A stretch of 64,000 nucleotides of DNA from Brachionus rotundiformis (GCA_016802295.1 JAESIW010000031.1:1-64000), one strand, 5' to 3'. Counted from the stretch's first letter, positions 34,845-47,797 are shown. Numbers and translations: made by a program. Notes: generated by a model not told the origin, from the sequence alone.

Positions 34845-36079
34845 GTTTTTGTTTAATTTAGATCAACAAAATAAAAAAAAAGCTCCCAAAAGCTACCAGA
34901 CTCTGTGCTGCTTCTTCAAATGTAATTGAGTCTATTGAATTCTGAAATCTATAATGAAAATTTAGATAGAAAATTGTAATAAATTTAAGTCTAGAATTTA
35001 ATTTTATTTTTATTTTTTAGTAATTTTGTAAATAAAATTATAATTTTTCATGTCTCCTAGTATAGCTCTGAATTATTTTTTTCTAGATAAATTATAAATA
35101 GTTAAAAAAAAAAGAAATAATAATTTGAATAAGAAAATTCGCAATTGAAACAAACCAAATGCAAAAAGAATAATTAAATGTGTATAATTTTTTTTGAATA
35201 ATTTCAAAATAAATGCTCCAAATTATGCTAAAAATTAATAATTAATTTAAAGCTTTAATACAAGCACGATATTTATACCAAATATTTTGTTTAAAATTTT
35301 ACCACAGTTGATTATTGAAAATAGATTTGCTAATTAAATTTGAACCTAGATTATTTATGACCATCAAGGACCATGCTGGTAGCAGTTTTATCAACATTTT
35401 GTTAGAAAGAAAATAAACAAAGTTTAAAATTTAAACATTGAACCTTTTTTTATACAAAAGGTAATTTTGTTTTAACATTTCAAAATTATCAAAATTAATA
35501 GCAAGAAAAATTCTTAACTAGGACTTGAAAAATTATTTTAAAAAATTAAATAAATTTTTTTCAATGATCAATAATTTTTTAAAAATTTGAAAATTAGCTC
35601 AATTAAAATCAAATAAAATATCAATTGATTTTAAAGAGTTTTTTTTTTCTTTAATTAAACAAATACAGTTCATAAAAGTTGAAAATAATTTCTAATCAAT
35701 AATGTTTTTATTACATTATAATTTTATTTTTGATACTGAAATAAACAACTAGGTTTACAACAATAAATTTATTCTAAATTAAATCAAAACAAAAATAAAA
35801 AACTGTTTTATTTCCATGATTTTTCAATTTAACGCTATACCAAACTATTCTTGGTATTATTAAAATGCAGACTTTTGCTTTAAACTTCAAAAATATGAAA
35901 AAATAATTTTAAATGTACAAAGCAAATATAGATTCTTTAAGACGCTATGAAAATACGAATTTCATATAAAAATATTTAATATACAATTTTCCATTGTTTC
36001 CCATTGAGTTTTAACCAAAATTATAAAAATTTATATCTTTTGAAAAGAGTTTGTTTTTAGAGAGATTTTTAATATCAAG
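34845..36079. other. AT-rich intergenic spacer (divergent promoters)
   Basis: RB1CC1 and PGM1 are divergent here. On the minus strand at about 34887-34932 a short exon-like frame (NSIDSITFEEAAQSL) sits between a CAG acceptor and GTAGCT. I could not attach it to a gene. Confidence 0.4.
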
Positions 36080-37895
36080 ATGGCTTTTACCATTACAACA
36101 CGAAAAACAAGCCCATTCAAAGACCAAAAAGCTGGCACTAGTGGTTTACGTAAGAACACCAGGGTTTTTCAACAGGAAAACTATGTGGAAAATTTTATCC
36201 AGTCATTTTTCAATGCGCTAAATGAAGATATTGGCAAAGAGTTTGGAGAATCAGGGCGTGTTTCGCTCATGGTTGGAGGAGATGGTCGCTATTTTGGCCT
36301 TGAATGTGTTTCCAGGATACTGAAGCTTGCCGCAGCTAATCCCAGAATAGGGAGAGTAATAGTTGCCCAAAATGGTCTGATGAGCACACCAGCTGTATCA
36401 TGCTGCATTCGTAAATACCAAACATTTGCCGGAATAATTCTTACCGCAAGTCACAATCCAGGCGGTCCAAATGCTGACTTTGGCATTAAGTTCAACTGCT
36501 CAAACGGAGGACCAGCTCTCCAACACTTTACTGACAAAATATTCACAATCAGTACACAAATTTCTGAATACAATTTGGTAGAGACTTTTGAGTGTGATGT
36601 CTCTAAAGTTGGCGAGTATAAATTTGATGTTCAAGGAAGAGAATTTGTGGTCCAAGTCATAGACTCGGTCCAAGATTACCTTGAGCTAATGCAGCAAATA
36701 TTCGATTTTAACTTGTTGAGAGAATATTTTAAATCTGGAGTTAAAATAACTGTTGATGCATTGAATGGAGTTGTTGGTCCTTATGCCAAACGAATACTTT
36801 GCCAAGAGCTTGGTATGCCAGAGTCTGAAGCTCGTAATTGTACACCATTACCTGACTTTGGTGGCTTTCATCCTGATCCAAATTTGACTTATGCCAAGAG
36901 TTTAGTTGATTTGATGAAAAAAGGTGAACATGATTTTGGTGCTGCGTTCGATGGTGACGGAGATCGTAATATGATTTTAGGCAAAGATGCATTTTTTATA
37001 ACTCCATGCGATTCAGTAGCTGTTCTGGCAGCCAATTTGAATTTGATTCCCTACTTTCAACGTGAGGGTATAAAAGGTTTTGCAAGGAGTATGCCTACAT
37101 CGGGTGCCTTGGATTTGGTTGCCAAAGAAATGGGAAAGAAGTGTTTTGAAGTAATTAATTAATTCAATAAACATATTTATTTTATTTAAAATTATTTTTA
37201 AATGGTTTAAATAACCTTTTTTGTTATAATTAATTTTAAAATAAGTTGATTTTTCTTTATTACTAAAGACACCAACAGGATGGAAATTTTTTGGTAATCT
37301 AATGGACTCGAATCAGCTGTCACTTTGTGGAGAAGAGAGCTTCGGCACTGGATCTGATCATATAAGAGAAAAAGATGGTCTATGGGCTGTGCTTGCATGG
37401 TTGTCCATTCTTGCTTCAAAAAAGAGCAACCTCAAGGATGTTTTGGTATCACATTGGAACAAATATGGAAGAAATTTTTTCTCAAGATATGATTATGAAG
37501 AGTGTGACTCAGAGTCGGCTAATAAAATGATGCAGAATTTAAAGGACCAATTTGAAAAAGCCGATTTTGTTGGAAAAGAATTTACTTTTGGTGACAAAAA
37601 ATACACCGTTCAGCTTGCAGATGATTTTCAGTATACCGACCCTGTAGATCACTCAGTGACTACTAAACAAGGTTTGAGAATTGTATTTACAGATGGCTCA
37701 AGACTGGTCTTCAGGCTCAGTGGCACAGGAAGCAGTGGCGCAACCATTCGCCTTTACATTGACAGCTACGAAAACGAACCATCAAAATATGAACTAGATG
37801 CTCAAATTGTGCTCAATCCGCTGATTCAAATCGCCTTGCAAATCTCTAAATTAAAAGAGTTCACTGGTCGAAATGAGCCTACAGTCATTACATAA
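36080..37895 (+). CDS. PGM1: Phosphoglucomutase 1 (alpha-D-phosphohexomutase)
   Basis: Two exons, 36080-37150 and 37269-37895, give 565 aa, the usual length of PGM1/PGM5 (about 562). The active-site serine loop is ILTASHNPGGPNADFGIKFN, the metal loop is AFDGDGDRNM, the sugar-binding loop is CGEESFGTGSDHIREKDG, and the phosphate-binding loop is RLSGTGSSGATIRLYID. The catalytic Ser is present, so it should be active, unlike PGM5-type pseudo-enzymes. It interconverts glucose-1-phosphate and glucose-6-phosphate in the cytosol, feeding glycogen and UDP-glucose synthesis. The start is a true ATG, with the expected opening (KTSPFKDQKAGTSGLRK). Confidence 0.97.
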
Positions 37896-38864
37896 GGAAA
37901 AAAATATAATTTAACTTTTTTATTGATCTATCTTTTAGTTATTAAAGCTCAGTTTTATTTAGAAATAAAAATTTAATTTATTGTTTTATAAATATATTTT
38001 ATTTTTAAAGATTTTTAAAGTTAGAAAAGTATTATTATGTCACTTAGCTTTATCATCGAATCCAAATTACAAAGCTTTAAGCATACTTTTAAACTTTACT
38101 TTGGTATTGGAATAACATAGCTAGAAGTAATGTTTCTATGCTTCATAAGTGAATAAGAAAAAAATTAATAAAAACCTTATTATATAATCTATTGTATAAT
38201 CTATTGGGTTTAATAATAAAATATTATTTCATTTCATTGTACATTTAAATTGTAAAAGAGTATTTTTTAGAATTTTATATACTAATTTAAATAATTAATT
38301 TAAATTATTTTGATTACAATTTTAAACCTTTGATTGGAAAAAATAACTAAAATTAAATTAAATTTTGATCAAAAGAGTAAAACGAATTTCAGTTTTTTAT
38401 TTCTTTGATAATTCAAAAAAATTATCTCTCGATAATAATTGGAATTTTTTTTTGACCAAATCTATCAAAAAAAGTCCAAATAAACCATAAACCACGTTAA
38501 AAAATTAACTTGGTCACTCTTTTTTGAATCCATTTCAGCATTATCAAAAAGTGAAATTGTGGCAAAATCTAGATGAGGTATAAAAGGTAATGCAATTTTT
38601 CATTTGGTTGGTCAATTTCAAATCATTTTTATTATTAAAGTCCAAATATTTGACCAAGTGCATGAAGAGTGCATTTTTTAGTCATTTAGATCCAAATAAG
38701 TGACCATCATAGACTTGAAATAAAATCCATACCTTTTTTGACTATGATTTCTTCAACTATACATTTTTATTTTTTTGATTAAAATTTTTAAATGAATTTT
38801 GCTAGCGAAGAAAAAAATATTTCTAAATTATTATTTTTTATTAAAAAAAAAAGAATCCAACGAT
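37896..38864. other. AT-rich intergenic spacer
   Basis: Between PGM1 and the convergent fucosyltransferase gene. A less AT-rich patch at 38510-38720 holds two similar short words (CCAAATATTTGACCA and CCAAATAAGTGACCA) but no exon I can support. Confidence 0.45.
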
Positions 38865-40286
38865 TTACCGTGTACATTGACTATTAAAAAAATGAGAAAT
38901 CTTGTCATAATATGAGAATTGATTATTGTTTAGATTATTAAGTTTTTCACAAAGCTCACATATCCTTAATTGTTCCACATGATCCGGTTTGTAAGTCACT
39001 TTGAAAAATTTTTTCCATTCGAAATACTTGGAATAAAGCCCTCGGTCTTCTGCAACTAGGTTCAAATAGTCGCTCAGTTTCCTAGGGTCGTAATCAAAAT
39101 CTGCCAAATGTATAAATGAATTGACCGGTGCTATTTTTTCATAATATTCTTTATTTGGATGTAATACAATTGGTATAAGGTTAAAATCCAAAGATCGCCA
39201 AAACTTTTCTGTAATATAATCGGAACAATTTTGGTTCTCGAATGCGAAAAAAAATTTGTTCCTTTCCAGAGTCTCTTTTTCACACTCTGAATCTCTTGGA
39301 CATTTACCATCCTTAAATTCAATCAGAGAAATATTTTTGTAGGTTTTTCTGAGGTGGTCAACGCATTTTCCATGAATTTCTATGTGATGATTAAGTGCCA
39401 ATTTCTCAACAAAGTTGATTCGTGCCTTGGCGTTACAATTGCTCACCATCCAAAGAGCAGTGTTTTTTCTCTTTTCAAATTCACTTTTGACCAAATCTTC
39501 AAAAGCCGACTCGCTCATTGCGATACTTGACTTGGTCAAGCAACCATAAGTACAAAATGAAATATCGGACATTGAAAAAAAAGACAATGTCCAATTAAAA
39601 CGAAAATCATCAATTGTACTTTGTAGATAATTAGCTTCATCATTCCAGAGTAGCCAAACTTGCGATGGATCTCTGCTGAAATTGAACAATTGTGAATGAA
39701 CTTTTTGGTAATCTTTTTTTTCCGGAATGGAATTTACTTGTCTACGAAGATCAGCGTCATGAAACAACAATGCGTCAGACATTTTAGCCAAATCTTTGTC
39801 ACAAGAGAAAAAACAATTTTTATATCTGCACCTATCAAGCAAATTGTATTGGTCTTTGGAAACTTTTTCTGCTTTAAGCTTCGATTTGAGGTCTAGATTG
39901 AGGATAGTGGACATTTGCTCATCTGATAATTTTCTTTCACAAAACTTTTTGGCACCAAATATCCGAGTATATTCTACAATTAGATAGAAATTCTTGGATT
40001 TCCGCTTACCAACAGGTCCAAGGTTTATTTTTGGCTTTCGATTTCTTTTAAATTTTAGATAAATATTAAACTGGCCTGAATCAGGATCATTATCGAATAG
40101 ATTTTCCATTTTGGAATAATAATCTTCACTTGATTTATTGGCAAAGTATTGAACAAAAAATTTTTCATTTTTAATTGGAACTTGTTCAGCATGGCTTTTG
40201 TTTAAATAAATATTAAAATTTTTACTGATTAAGATAATAACTATAACAAAAGATAAAATTTTGATAAACTGCTTCTTTCGACGCAT
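38865..40286 (-). CDS. Alpha-1,3-fucosyltransferase (GT10), type II Golgi protein
   Basis: A single exon of 473 aa. Residues about 7-24 are a signal anchor (IKILSFVIVIILISKNF) after basic RRKK, typical of Golgi type II enzymes, followed by a polar stem. The GT10 donor-binding motif is complete: FFFAFENQNCSDYITEKFWR, with NLIPIVLH after it. Upstream signatures fit: LWNDEANY, FNWTLSFFSMSDI, ALWMVSNCNAKARINFVEKL. These enzymes move fucose from GDP-fucose to GlcNAc of N-glycans (core alpha-1,3 or Lewis type). Acceptor choice cannot be told from sequence alone. No intron is present, as is common for FUT genes. Confidence 0.92.
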   Translation of the reverse strand: MRRKKQFIKILSFVIVIILISKNFNIYLNKSHAEQVPIKNEKFFVQYFANKSSEDYYSKMENLFDNDPDSGQFNIYLKFKRNRKPKINLGPVGKRKSKNFYLIVEYTRIFGAKKFCERKLSDEQMSTILNLDLKSKLKAEKVSKDQYNLLDRCRYKNCFFSCDKDLAKMSDALLFHDADLRRQVNSIPEKKDYQKVHSQLFNFSRDPSQVWLLWNDEANYLQSTIDDFRFNWTLSFFSMSDISFCTYGCLTKSSIAMSESAFEDLVKSEFEKRKNTALWMVSNCNAKARINFVEKLALNHHIEIHGKCVDHLRKTYKNISLIEFKDGKCPRDSECEKETLERNKFFFAFENQNCSDYITEKFWRSLDFNLIPIVLHPNKEYYEKIAPVNSFIHLADFDYDPRKLSDYLNLVAEDRGLYSKYFEWKKFFKVTYKPDHVEQLRICELCEKLNNLNNNQFSYYDKISHFFNSQCTR

Positions 40287-40787
40287 TATTTTTACTTGGC
40301 AAAAAAATTATTCCAAAATCTAAAATTGTTTTTCCTCAATTGCATATTAAAATAACATATTTTTAATTGATTAATTTTCTTTTTTGTACTTAATTTTTTT
40401 TAATTAGAAAAATGAAAATAAACGTAAAGTTTTTAATTGAGAACTTTTTAAAATATATTTTATTAATGAATTTGTTTTTTGATTCAAATTCAAAATATGA
40501 AATAAAAAATTTAGCTAAAAAATCTTCAATTTTATTTTATCTACTAAGAATATTTTATAAGGAGATTAACTTAGTCGTTCTTGTTTGAACCTTCTCGATT
40601 TCAACAAAGTCTTTCTCAATGGATTGTTAAATAAGTTTAATCAATATCCTAATTTAAAAATATCTTAATTTTTTATGTAATTATTAAAGTCGTGAAAATA
40701 AATTTTTTTATTTTTACATAATCAAATCTTTAGGCAAGTACCTAAATCTTTTTTAAAATAGTCATTCTTTCTACGTGACAATAAAAA

Positions 40788-40932
40788 TTAATTAATTTCA
40801 AGTTCCAATTTTTCAGACTTTGTGATAGCTAACTCTTTTAGTTTTAAAATAGCACTTGTACCTTTTTTTAAACCTGAAAGCCAGTGCACAATGGCATCAA
40901 GCTGTTTCCAAGATTTTGTGTAAGAAAATTTA
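40788..40932 (-). CDS. Orphan coding exon of an unidentified minus-strand gene
   Basis: After an ATAG acceptor at 40933-40934 (minus strand) comes a frame reading KFSYTKSWKQLDAIVHWLSG and then LKKGTSAILKLKELAI... to a TAA at 40788-40790. It looks protein-coding in composition. An alternative splice from ...LKK at a GTACAAG donor into 40560-40608 (DFVEIEKVQTRTTKLISL, stop) is also in phase. A possible 5' exon starts at ATG 41123 (MSLKIRWLFSS). I recognise no family. Confidence 0.35.
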
Positions 40933-42356
40933 CTATTGAATTAAAAATAAAATATCATTTTAAATAGGATTGAATAATTCACAATATTTGCTAAAGACTT
41001 TTATCCAAAATCAAATATAGATATTCCAAGCATGTTACTAAGAAAAAAAGATTTTCTAAATAATAAATTCAAAAACGTGTAACCAAAATCTGAAGAAAAA
41101 AGCCAACGAATTTTTAGCGACATTATTAGTTAATATTCAAAGCAAATTTTGGCAAAACAATAAAAAATTTGCAATAGTTTCTAAGCGGTTAAACCAACTT
41201 TATTTCAAAAATCAACTTTATAAAGTAATATAAATCAATAAATTAAAATTTATTTTTCGTTATTTTTTCAATAAAATAAAAAATTTTATTTAACATAAGT
41301 TTATTTTTTTTGGTTTCTCAAAAATAAAACTCTTTGGATTTAAAAAATTTCCTGATAACAAATTTCAATTTCAAACAATACAAAATCAATAACTTGAACA
41401 ATAGTTTGGTAAAAAATTCTTTACCTTTACTTAAAAATATATACCTTAAACTAATGATTAAGACTCTAAGAGTAAAGCCCAAATCGAGCTTTTTTTCTTT
41501 TAGAGTTAATTGCATCGTTTCTATGCTATAACAATTAAAATTCAATCAGCTAGAAAATACCTTGAGTACGGCTATTTTCCAAAACTAAATTAAAAATATT
41601 TTAGAGTAAATTAAGAATAGAAAAAAATTCAAATTTAAGCTTTTTTCTATCTTTAAACTTAACTGTAAGAACATTTTTGTAAGAAATTAAAGGTAAATTA
41701 AAAAGTTAATAAAAAAATTTATTCTGTTCAATACGATAATTGGATTTGAGTTTTAGTTAAATGAATTATCAAGAGATGAAATGTTTATTTTTATCCGGTC
41801 TGATAATTTTTCCATTCTCATCACGTGGAAGCTATTTTCTTCCTCTCTTCTTTAGAACTGTTTCACTCTCTTTTTATCATACCTTCAATTTTATACAAAA
41901 TGCTCTTACAGCTAAGTTTAAAATAGAAAAAATCTTCAATTTAACTGTTTTTCTATTTCTAAATTAACTCTACAATTTTTTAATTAATTAATTTTTTTGA
42001 GAGTAAAGACAGTTTTTTTAATTAGATAAAATTGGACTTATTAATATTAAAATATATTATTAATGGCAGCATCGGGACCACTACCAAAGCCAAAAGCTAT
42101 TTCGCATACTTTTGATTATTCAATCTAAAATTAATCTTTAGATGTTTTCAATTGTTAGATAACTATTCATAATTCTTATGTTATCTTATCACATTTTATA
42201 ATTCATAAATTTTATGTTGTCTAAATTTAGTCCTAGTGAATTTTTCTAACTAAAATTTGAAATTAAGTGTTTGCTACATTAATGCCATCGCATTTTATTA
42301 ATAAAGTAATTATAAAACTATTCATCTTAATTTAATTCTAAATTTAATTTAAACAG
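40933..42356. other. AT-rich intergenic spacer
   Basis: Contains the unresolved 5' part of the orphan exon's gene and the missing first exon of the SLCO gene. A short ATG frame at 42063 (MAASGPLPKPKAISHTF) stands out by GC but stops quickly and has no clear donor. Confidence 0.4.
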
Positions 42357-44664
42357 GTTGCCATTTTAAGATCATCTAATAAAAGTTTATATAATTCACT
42401 GTCAAATCGATCATTTTCATTTATAGTTTTATGCATTTGTGCTTTTTTCTCCAATTTAATAATTACTGGCTGCTCGACGGTTGTCCTGAGTACTTTGGAA
42501 AAGGAATTTTTTTTAACTAGCTTTGACAGTGGTCTATTCTTGGCTCTTTTTGAACTCGGCGGATTCCTATCATCTCCTTTTTTTGGCTTTTTTGGCACCT
42601 TCAAAAATTTTAAAAAACTTCACTTGATTAGTTTAAGCTTGTTCTTTTTGCTACTTGGCTCTTATTTAATTGGCTTTTTGGTTTTCTTTAAGCAGCCAGT
42701 CTTAATCCATGGCTATAACAGCACACATGGTACAAACAGCTTGTGCTCTCTAATAGACCATGAGAATTCCTCAAGATTTAGCAGTGAGTGTCCTTTTACT
42801 AGTTTTGCCAGAGAAAAGCCTACACATGAGGTTAATTACAAGCTTATTCTGTTTGCCGGACACTTTATCATAGGTATTGGTTCGGTCGCTATATACACTA
42901 TTGGAATAGCTTATGTTGAAGAGATAGCTCTTGAAAATAGGTCAGCTTTGTGGCAAAGCATTTTATATGGAACTGGTAAACTATTCAAATTTTGACCTCT
43001 GGTCTCTGGTGACGATTTTCTTTCTAAGGAAGCATTGGCGGTGGAATAGGATTTCTGATTAGTGGTCAGTTTTTGAATGTTAATTCTAGATTTTACTCAA
43101 ATGGAAACAATATCCTACAGAATAATAGTATTAACTGGATCGGAGCCTGGTAATAACTCTTTGGAAATAATTTCTCCGAATTAAAAAAAAAAACAATTTC
43201 ATTTAGAACTAATATTAAGTTGAAAAAATATTTTCTTGTTAAATAATTTTTAAATTTATCTTAATTAAAAGATTTAATTTTTTCATTTTTATTAAAGTCT
43301 TCTTTTCAATATAATGTTTTAAAAGGAACATTGGGTATCACTTGCATTAAGTATCATTAATTACCAGTTTTTCTTTGATATTTTTAAGAAAAGCATAAAA
43401 GATCTTTTAAAAAATATATTTTTCTAGTAAAATTTGGACAAAAAAATTTTTCATCAAACAACTAACAAGCAAACACTTCACCTTGAATACACCTTAAAAA
43501 GTAATTTTTTTCTATTTTAGGTGGTTGCCATATATTGTTTATGGAACTATTTGCGGAATACTCGGTTTTCTGGTTTTTTTATTTAGCTTCTCTTCATTTA
43601 ATAAGATAATAAGCAATTACGATGATGATGGAGAACAAAATCACCAAAGTTATGGCGCCTCGTTGAAGCATTTTGTCAAAAGTTTTGTAAATAATTTCAT
43701 TCAAGTGTTTAAAAATGTTCAACTTTTGCTCATTGTATGTTCCATGGTTACCGAAGGTGTTATACTCAAAGGATTTATTGGTTTCATGTCAAAGTACATA
43801 GAGTACCAATTTGAAATGAAGGCCAGCGATGCAACCCTTGTTCTTGGCCTAGTGGCTTTGATCTCAGTGATCACAGGCACCCTGCTTAGTGCCAAGATAA
43901 TAGAAAAGTTCAAATTCGAAGCCAAAGAGTGTTCACTTATGTCTCTGATTCTGTTTTTTATAACATCATTTTGTTTCCTTATTCTATTCAACTACTGTCC
44001 AGAGGTCAGATTTATTAACGAGTATCCAGAATTTCAATGCAATGAGTGCAATTGTGCCAACCAATTTGATCCAGTCTGTATCAAGACAATCTACGGCAAT
44101 GTCACAAATACATTTCAATCTGCTTGTCATGCGGGATGTACGGCATCATCAGCAAACAACCAATTTGACAATTGCGAATGCTTGGTCAATAATCTGAACC
44201 TGAACGAATCAGTCTCAATATCAAATTGTTCCAAAAGATTAAACTGCTTTGAGAGATTTATCATAAATGGAATTGCTTCTTTTTTAATTGTTTTTTTTAC
44301 GGCCATGTCCCTAATTCCTCATTTGAAATCACTTCTTGGCTGTGTAGATAAAAATTATCATTCAGCTACATTGGGGATTAAAAACTCGATTGTGGTTATT
44401 TTTGGTAATTTTGCCGGAACTCTTCTTGTTGGCAAATCAGTTGATTTAACTTGTAAATACTGGCAATACAACTGTTTTGGTCAAAAAGTTTGTAAACTTT
44501 ATGACAATTTTCTAATGTCATTAGCGTTGGCCTCTATTGGGTTTGGTTGTCGTCTATTGTCTGCCATTTTTATGATCTATCCAACTATTATGTTTTATAG
44601 GAAAGCCTTAGCCAAAAGGACTGAGTCCAAATACGAAGCTACCAATATGAAAACAATATTTTAA
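42357..44664 (+). CDS. Organic anion transporting polypeptide (SLCO/OATP)
   Basis: Exons 42357-42975, 43029-43149 and 43521-44664; the first exon is missing because 42357 follows an acceptor (TTAAACAG). TM1 reads FIVLCICAFFSNLIITGCS, then STLEKEFFLTSFDSGLF as in all OATPs. The signatures HFIIGIGSVAIYTIGIAYVE and GSIGGGIGFLISGQFLN follow. The large extracellular loop 5 carries a Kazal-like, Cys-rich domain (CNECNCANQFDPVCIK, ACHAGCTASS). Late TMs include SFLIVFFTAMSLIPHLKSLL and a long last pair. OATPs take up amphipathic organic anions sodium-independently at the plasma membrane. Substrate and subfamily cannot be told. About 650 aa are seen. Confidence 0.93.
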
Positions 44665-44818
44665 ATTAGTAATATTTTTTTCTCATTTTAATTAACTTAA
44701 ATTTGATGATATATAATAAAAAATTTTTATTCTTGAATAATTTTATTCGGTTCATTTTTAACTAAATAACTTCAAAAAAAAAGTCTAAAATTTTTTGTTC
44801 CTCTTTTTAAATCAAACT

Positions 44819-47058
44819 TTAAAGTTTTGATCGTGTCTTAAGCACAGCAGAAAATATCTGATTTAACTTCATTGCCACTGCCATATTTCCGCTAATCTTT
44901 AGCTTTTTCTTGGTAAAAGCGCTCATCATGTTCAATTTACCGCCTAAAATATCCAACATATCACTATCTTTTAGAGTTATTGTCACATCAGCCTTAGTAC
45001 CTATTACAAAAAAGATTAATTTAAATTATTGCTTTTATTTTTATCTATATTACTTCCATCATTGACATTTATTGAACCAGGTGCTTTTTTTAAATTTAAA
45101 ATATAGGAAATGGTTTCATTATTTGGGCAATCAGTGATGGTGAACCCAATGACAGCGTTTACTTTTGACACGTATCCAGGGCCTTCTTGCTTCATTTTAG
45201 CCTCAACTTCGTCAAAAAATTGTCCTGATTTGTGTTTGGTTGTTGTTTTGGACAATTCAGACGATGGTTGTTCTGACACAGATTGTGCAGCAGGTTTAGC
45301 AGCCGGCTTAGATTCCACTTTTTGGGCAACAGAAGCAAAAACTTGATTCAATTTCATGGCAACAGACATATTTCCAGAAATTTTTAGTTTTTTTTGCGTA
45401 AAAGCCTTTTTTTTGATAAATATTTTTTAATTAAATTCTTATTTTCAATTTTAAATCAAAATTTTACACTCATCATGTTAAGCTTTCCTTCAAGAATTTT
45501 TGCCAAATCATCATCTGCAATTGATATGGTGCAATCAGGCTTAATACTTCCATCATTTATTTTGACGGAGCCATTACCATTTTTAAGATCGATTACATAA
45601 GCAACTGTCTTGTCCGAGCAAGCGACATTAAAGCCGATAATACTACCAATTTTAGCCACCATTGCCTTTCCATTTTCATTAAGTTTGGCTTCTATTTGCT
45701 CAAAAAAAGCAGCTGACTTGAGGCTATTTGATGAAATAGGGTTGGATGGTGCAGGTAAAGACTGAGAAAAGCCTAGTTTATAAATTCCTACAACAGCTGC
45801 ACCGCCAAGACCAATATTGTGCTGAAGACCATATTTAACATTTGGCACTTGTCTTTTACCTGCCTGGCCTCTTAATTGCCAACTCAATTCAGCACACTGA
45901 GCTATACCAGTGGCTCCTAATGGATGGCCTTTTGAAATCAAGCCTCCACTAGGGTTGATCACATATTTGCCTCCATAGGTATTCTGATTTTGTTTGACCA
46001 AGTCAACTGCCTTACCAGGATCACAAAGGCCTAACGCCTCATAAGTAATTAATTCATTGCAGCTAAAACAGTCATGCAACTCGACCACTTGCACATCTTT
46101 TGGAGTTATACCAGCTTTTTGGAATGCTTTTCGAGCAGCTAATTGACTCATATCAAATCCAACAATTTTCATACAATCAGGATTGGTAAATGAAGATGGT
46201 AAATCAGTTGCCATTTCTAAGGAAACTATTTCAACTGCTTTACTTTCAAGTCCATTCTTTCGGACAAACTCTTCGCTGGCTAAGACAGCAGCAGCTGATC
46301 CGTCAGAAGTAGGACTACATTGAAGCTTGGTCAAAGGCTCGTGGATCATTGTAGAATTTTTTATTTCATCCAGAGTGTATTCTTTTTGAAATTGAGCATA
46401 CGGGTTATTTACTGAGTGCTTGTGGTTTTTGTGGGCAATCCGGGCAAACACATCGTCATTTGAATCAAGATTATATTTTTTAATATAATCCCGTCCGGCA
46501 TTGCCAAACATTTGAGCAGTCATTGGTGAAGCAGTCAGTTCATGAATGTTGCTCATCAATTCTACATGTTTTTCTATGGGATTACATCTATCCGAGTATT
46601 GACTGCTTAATGATCCACGCTGCATTTTCTCAAAACCAAGCGCTAATACGCAATTGGCAAGGCCTCCTTCAATCATGTTCTTTGCCAGTAATAAAGCAGT
46701 AGAGCCAGTGGCACAGTTATTATTCACATTTACAATCGGAATTCCACTAATACCTAGTTCGTACACTGCTCTTTGTCCACTGGTACTTTCCCCTAAATTA
46801 AAATTATCAACACAGTCTTAATTTTTTGTGTCATAGTACCATAGACATATCCAACAAATGCTTGCTCAATTTTGCTGAATGGAATTCCGGCGTCTTGTAA
46901 AGCTTTTTGGCCTGACTCTCTAGCCATGTCAGGGTAGTCGAAATTTTCCCTTGAGCCAGGCTTCTCAAACTAACAAAAACTAATCAAACATTTATTCATT
47001 TTCCATATAATTTTACCTTTGTCATTCCGACACCAATTACATAAACTTTGGATGGCAT
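44819..47058 (-). CDS. SCP2: Peroxisomal SCPx thiolase with two tandem SCP2 domains
   Basis: Five exons from ATG 47058 to TAA 44819-44821, about 685 aa (human SCPx 547). The thiolase part opens MPSKVYVIGVGMTKFEKP and has the nucleophile Cys in VNVNNNCATGSTALL, HDCFSCNE, and GGLISKGHPLGATG with the catalytic His. Then come two complete SCP2 lipid-binding domains. Domain 1 runs from AAFFEQIEAKL to KLKISGNMSVAMKLNQVF; domain 2 from GQFFDEVEAKM to KLKISGNMAVAMKLNQIF. A Lys/Ala/Pro/Ser linker lies between. The protein ends in SKL, a perfect type-1 peroxisomal signal. SCPx thiolyses branched 3-oxoacyl-CoAs; SCP2 carries sterols and fatty acyl-CoAs. The stop lies 154 bp from the convergent SLCO stop. 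Confidence 0.95.
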
Positions 47059-47797
47059 TTTATCCTATATTTAATCCTTTAATTAAAAACTAGTTAAGAT
47101 TTTTAAATGAATTTTGTTTTAAAATATTTCAAAGTCCAATTTAACTATTTATTATTAAAATATAGAAACATGTATTTAGATTATTTTTATCAAATTTGCA
47201 TGCAAATTTATTGACAGGTATTTATTTGAATGCATTATAAATTTTACTAATGTTCAATCTTTAATTAAATTTTTTATCTAAATAGATATTAAGCAAATAT
47301 TTATCTGAATTTCTAATTTAAGAAAGTTGATGATCATAATTTAGAACTAGAATAACTCTCATATTCTCAAGAGTCTAAAATATGGGTTTATTTTTAAATA
47401 ATCAAATAATTTCTCTGATAAAAAAGTCCTCATTATCTTTGAAAATTTCAGTATGCATTTTTAAATTGGTTAAGCAAGTTCCACAAAAAAGCACATCACA
47501 GAACAAGAACTACAAATGGTGCAGAATTAATTTTCTATTAAAAAAAAATGTATTTAATATTTGAATAATTAACAAAATATAAATAAAATGAAATTGTTTA
47601 TTTTTCTAAATGAATTATTCTTTATGACAAAACCTGACCAAATATCAAGTTAAAATTGATTAGGGTCTTGAAACTTAATAAACTTAGATATGAGTTCTTA
47701 AAAGATTTGAAAAAAAAATTGGTAAGAAATACACAAATAAAATTGGTTTTAACTCTTTGTTAAAAGATAATGAGAATAAGTTAAACAGAAGGGGAAA
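47059..47797. promoter_or_regulatory. Divergent promoter region between SCPx and FAN1
   Basis: 740 bp of AT-rich sequence separates two head-to-head genes, so both promoters must lie here. No recognisable TATA or factor site can be singled out in the A/T background. Confidence 0.35.

Noticed and set aside
42063..42128. Short ATG frame MAASGPLPKPKAISHTF as the missing first SLCO exon
   Set aside because: It runs into a stop and no in-frame GT donor is present that would join to 42357.
42344..42604. Minus-strand 86-aa ORF rich in Lys
   Set aside because: It lies antisense to the TM1 exon of the SLCO gene, which has clear family motifs. It is a shadow frame.
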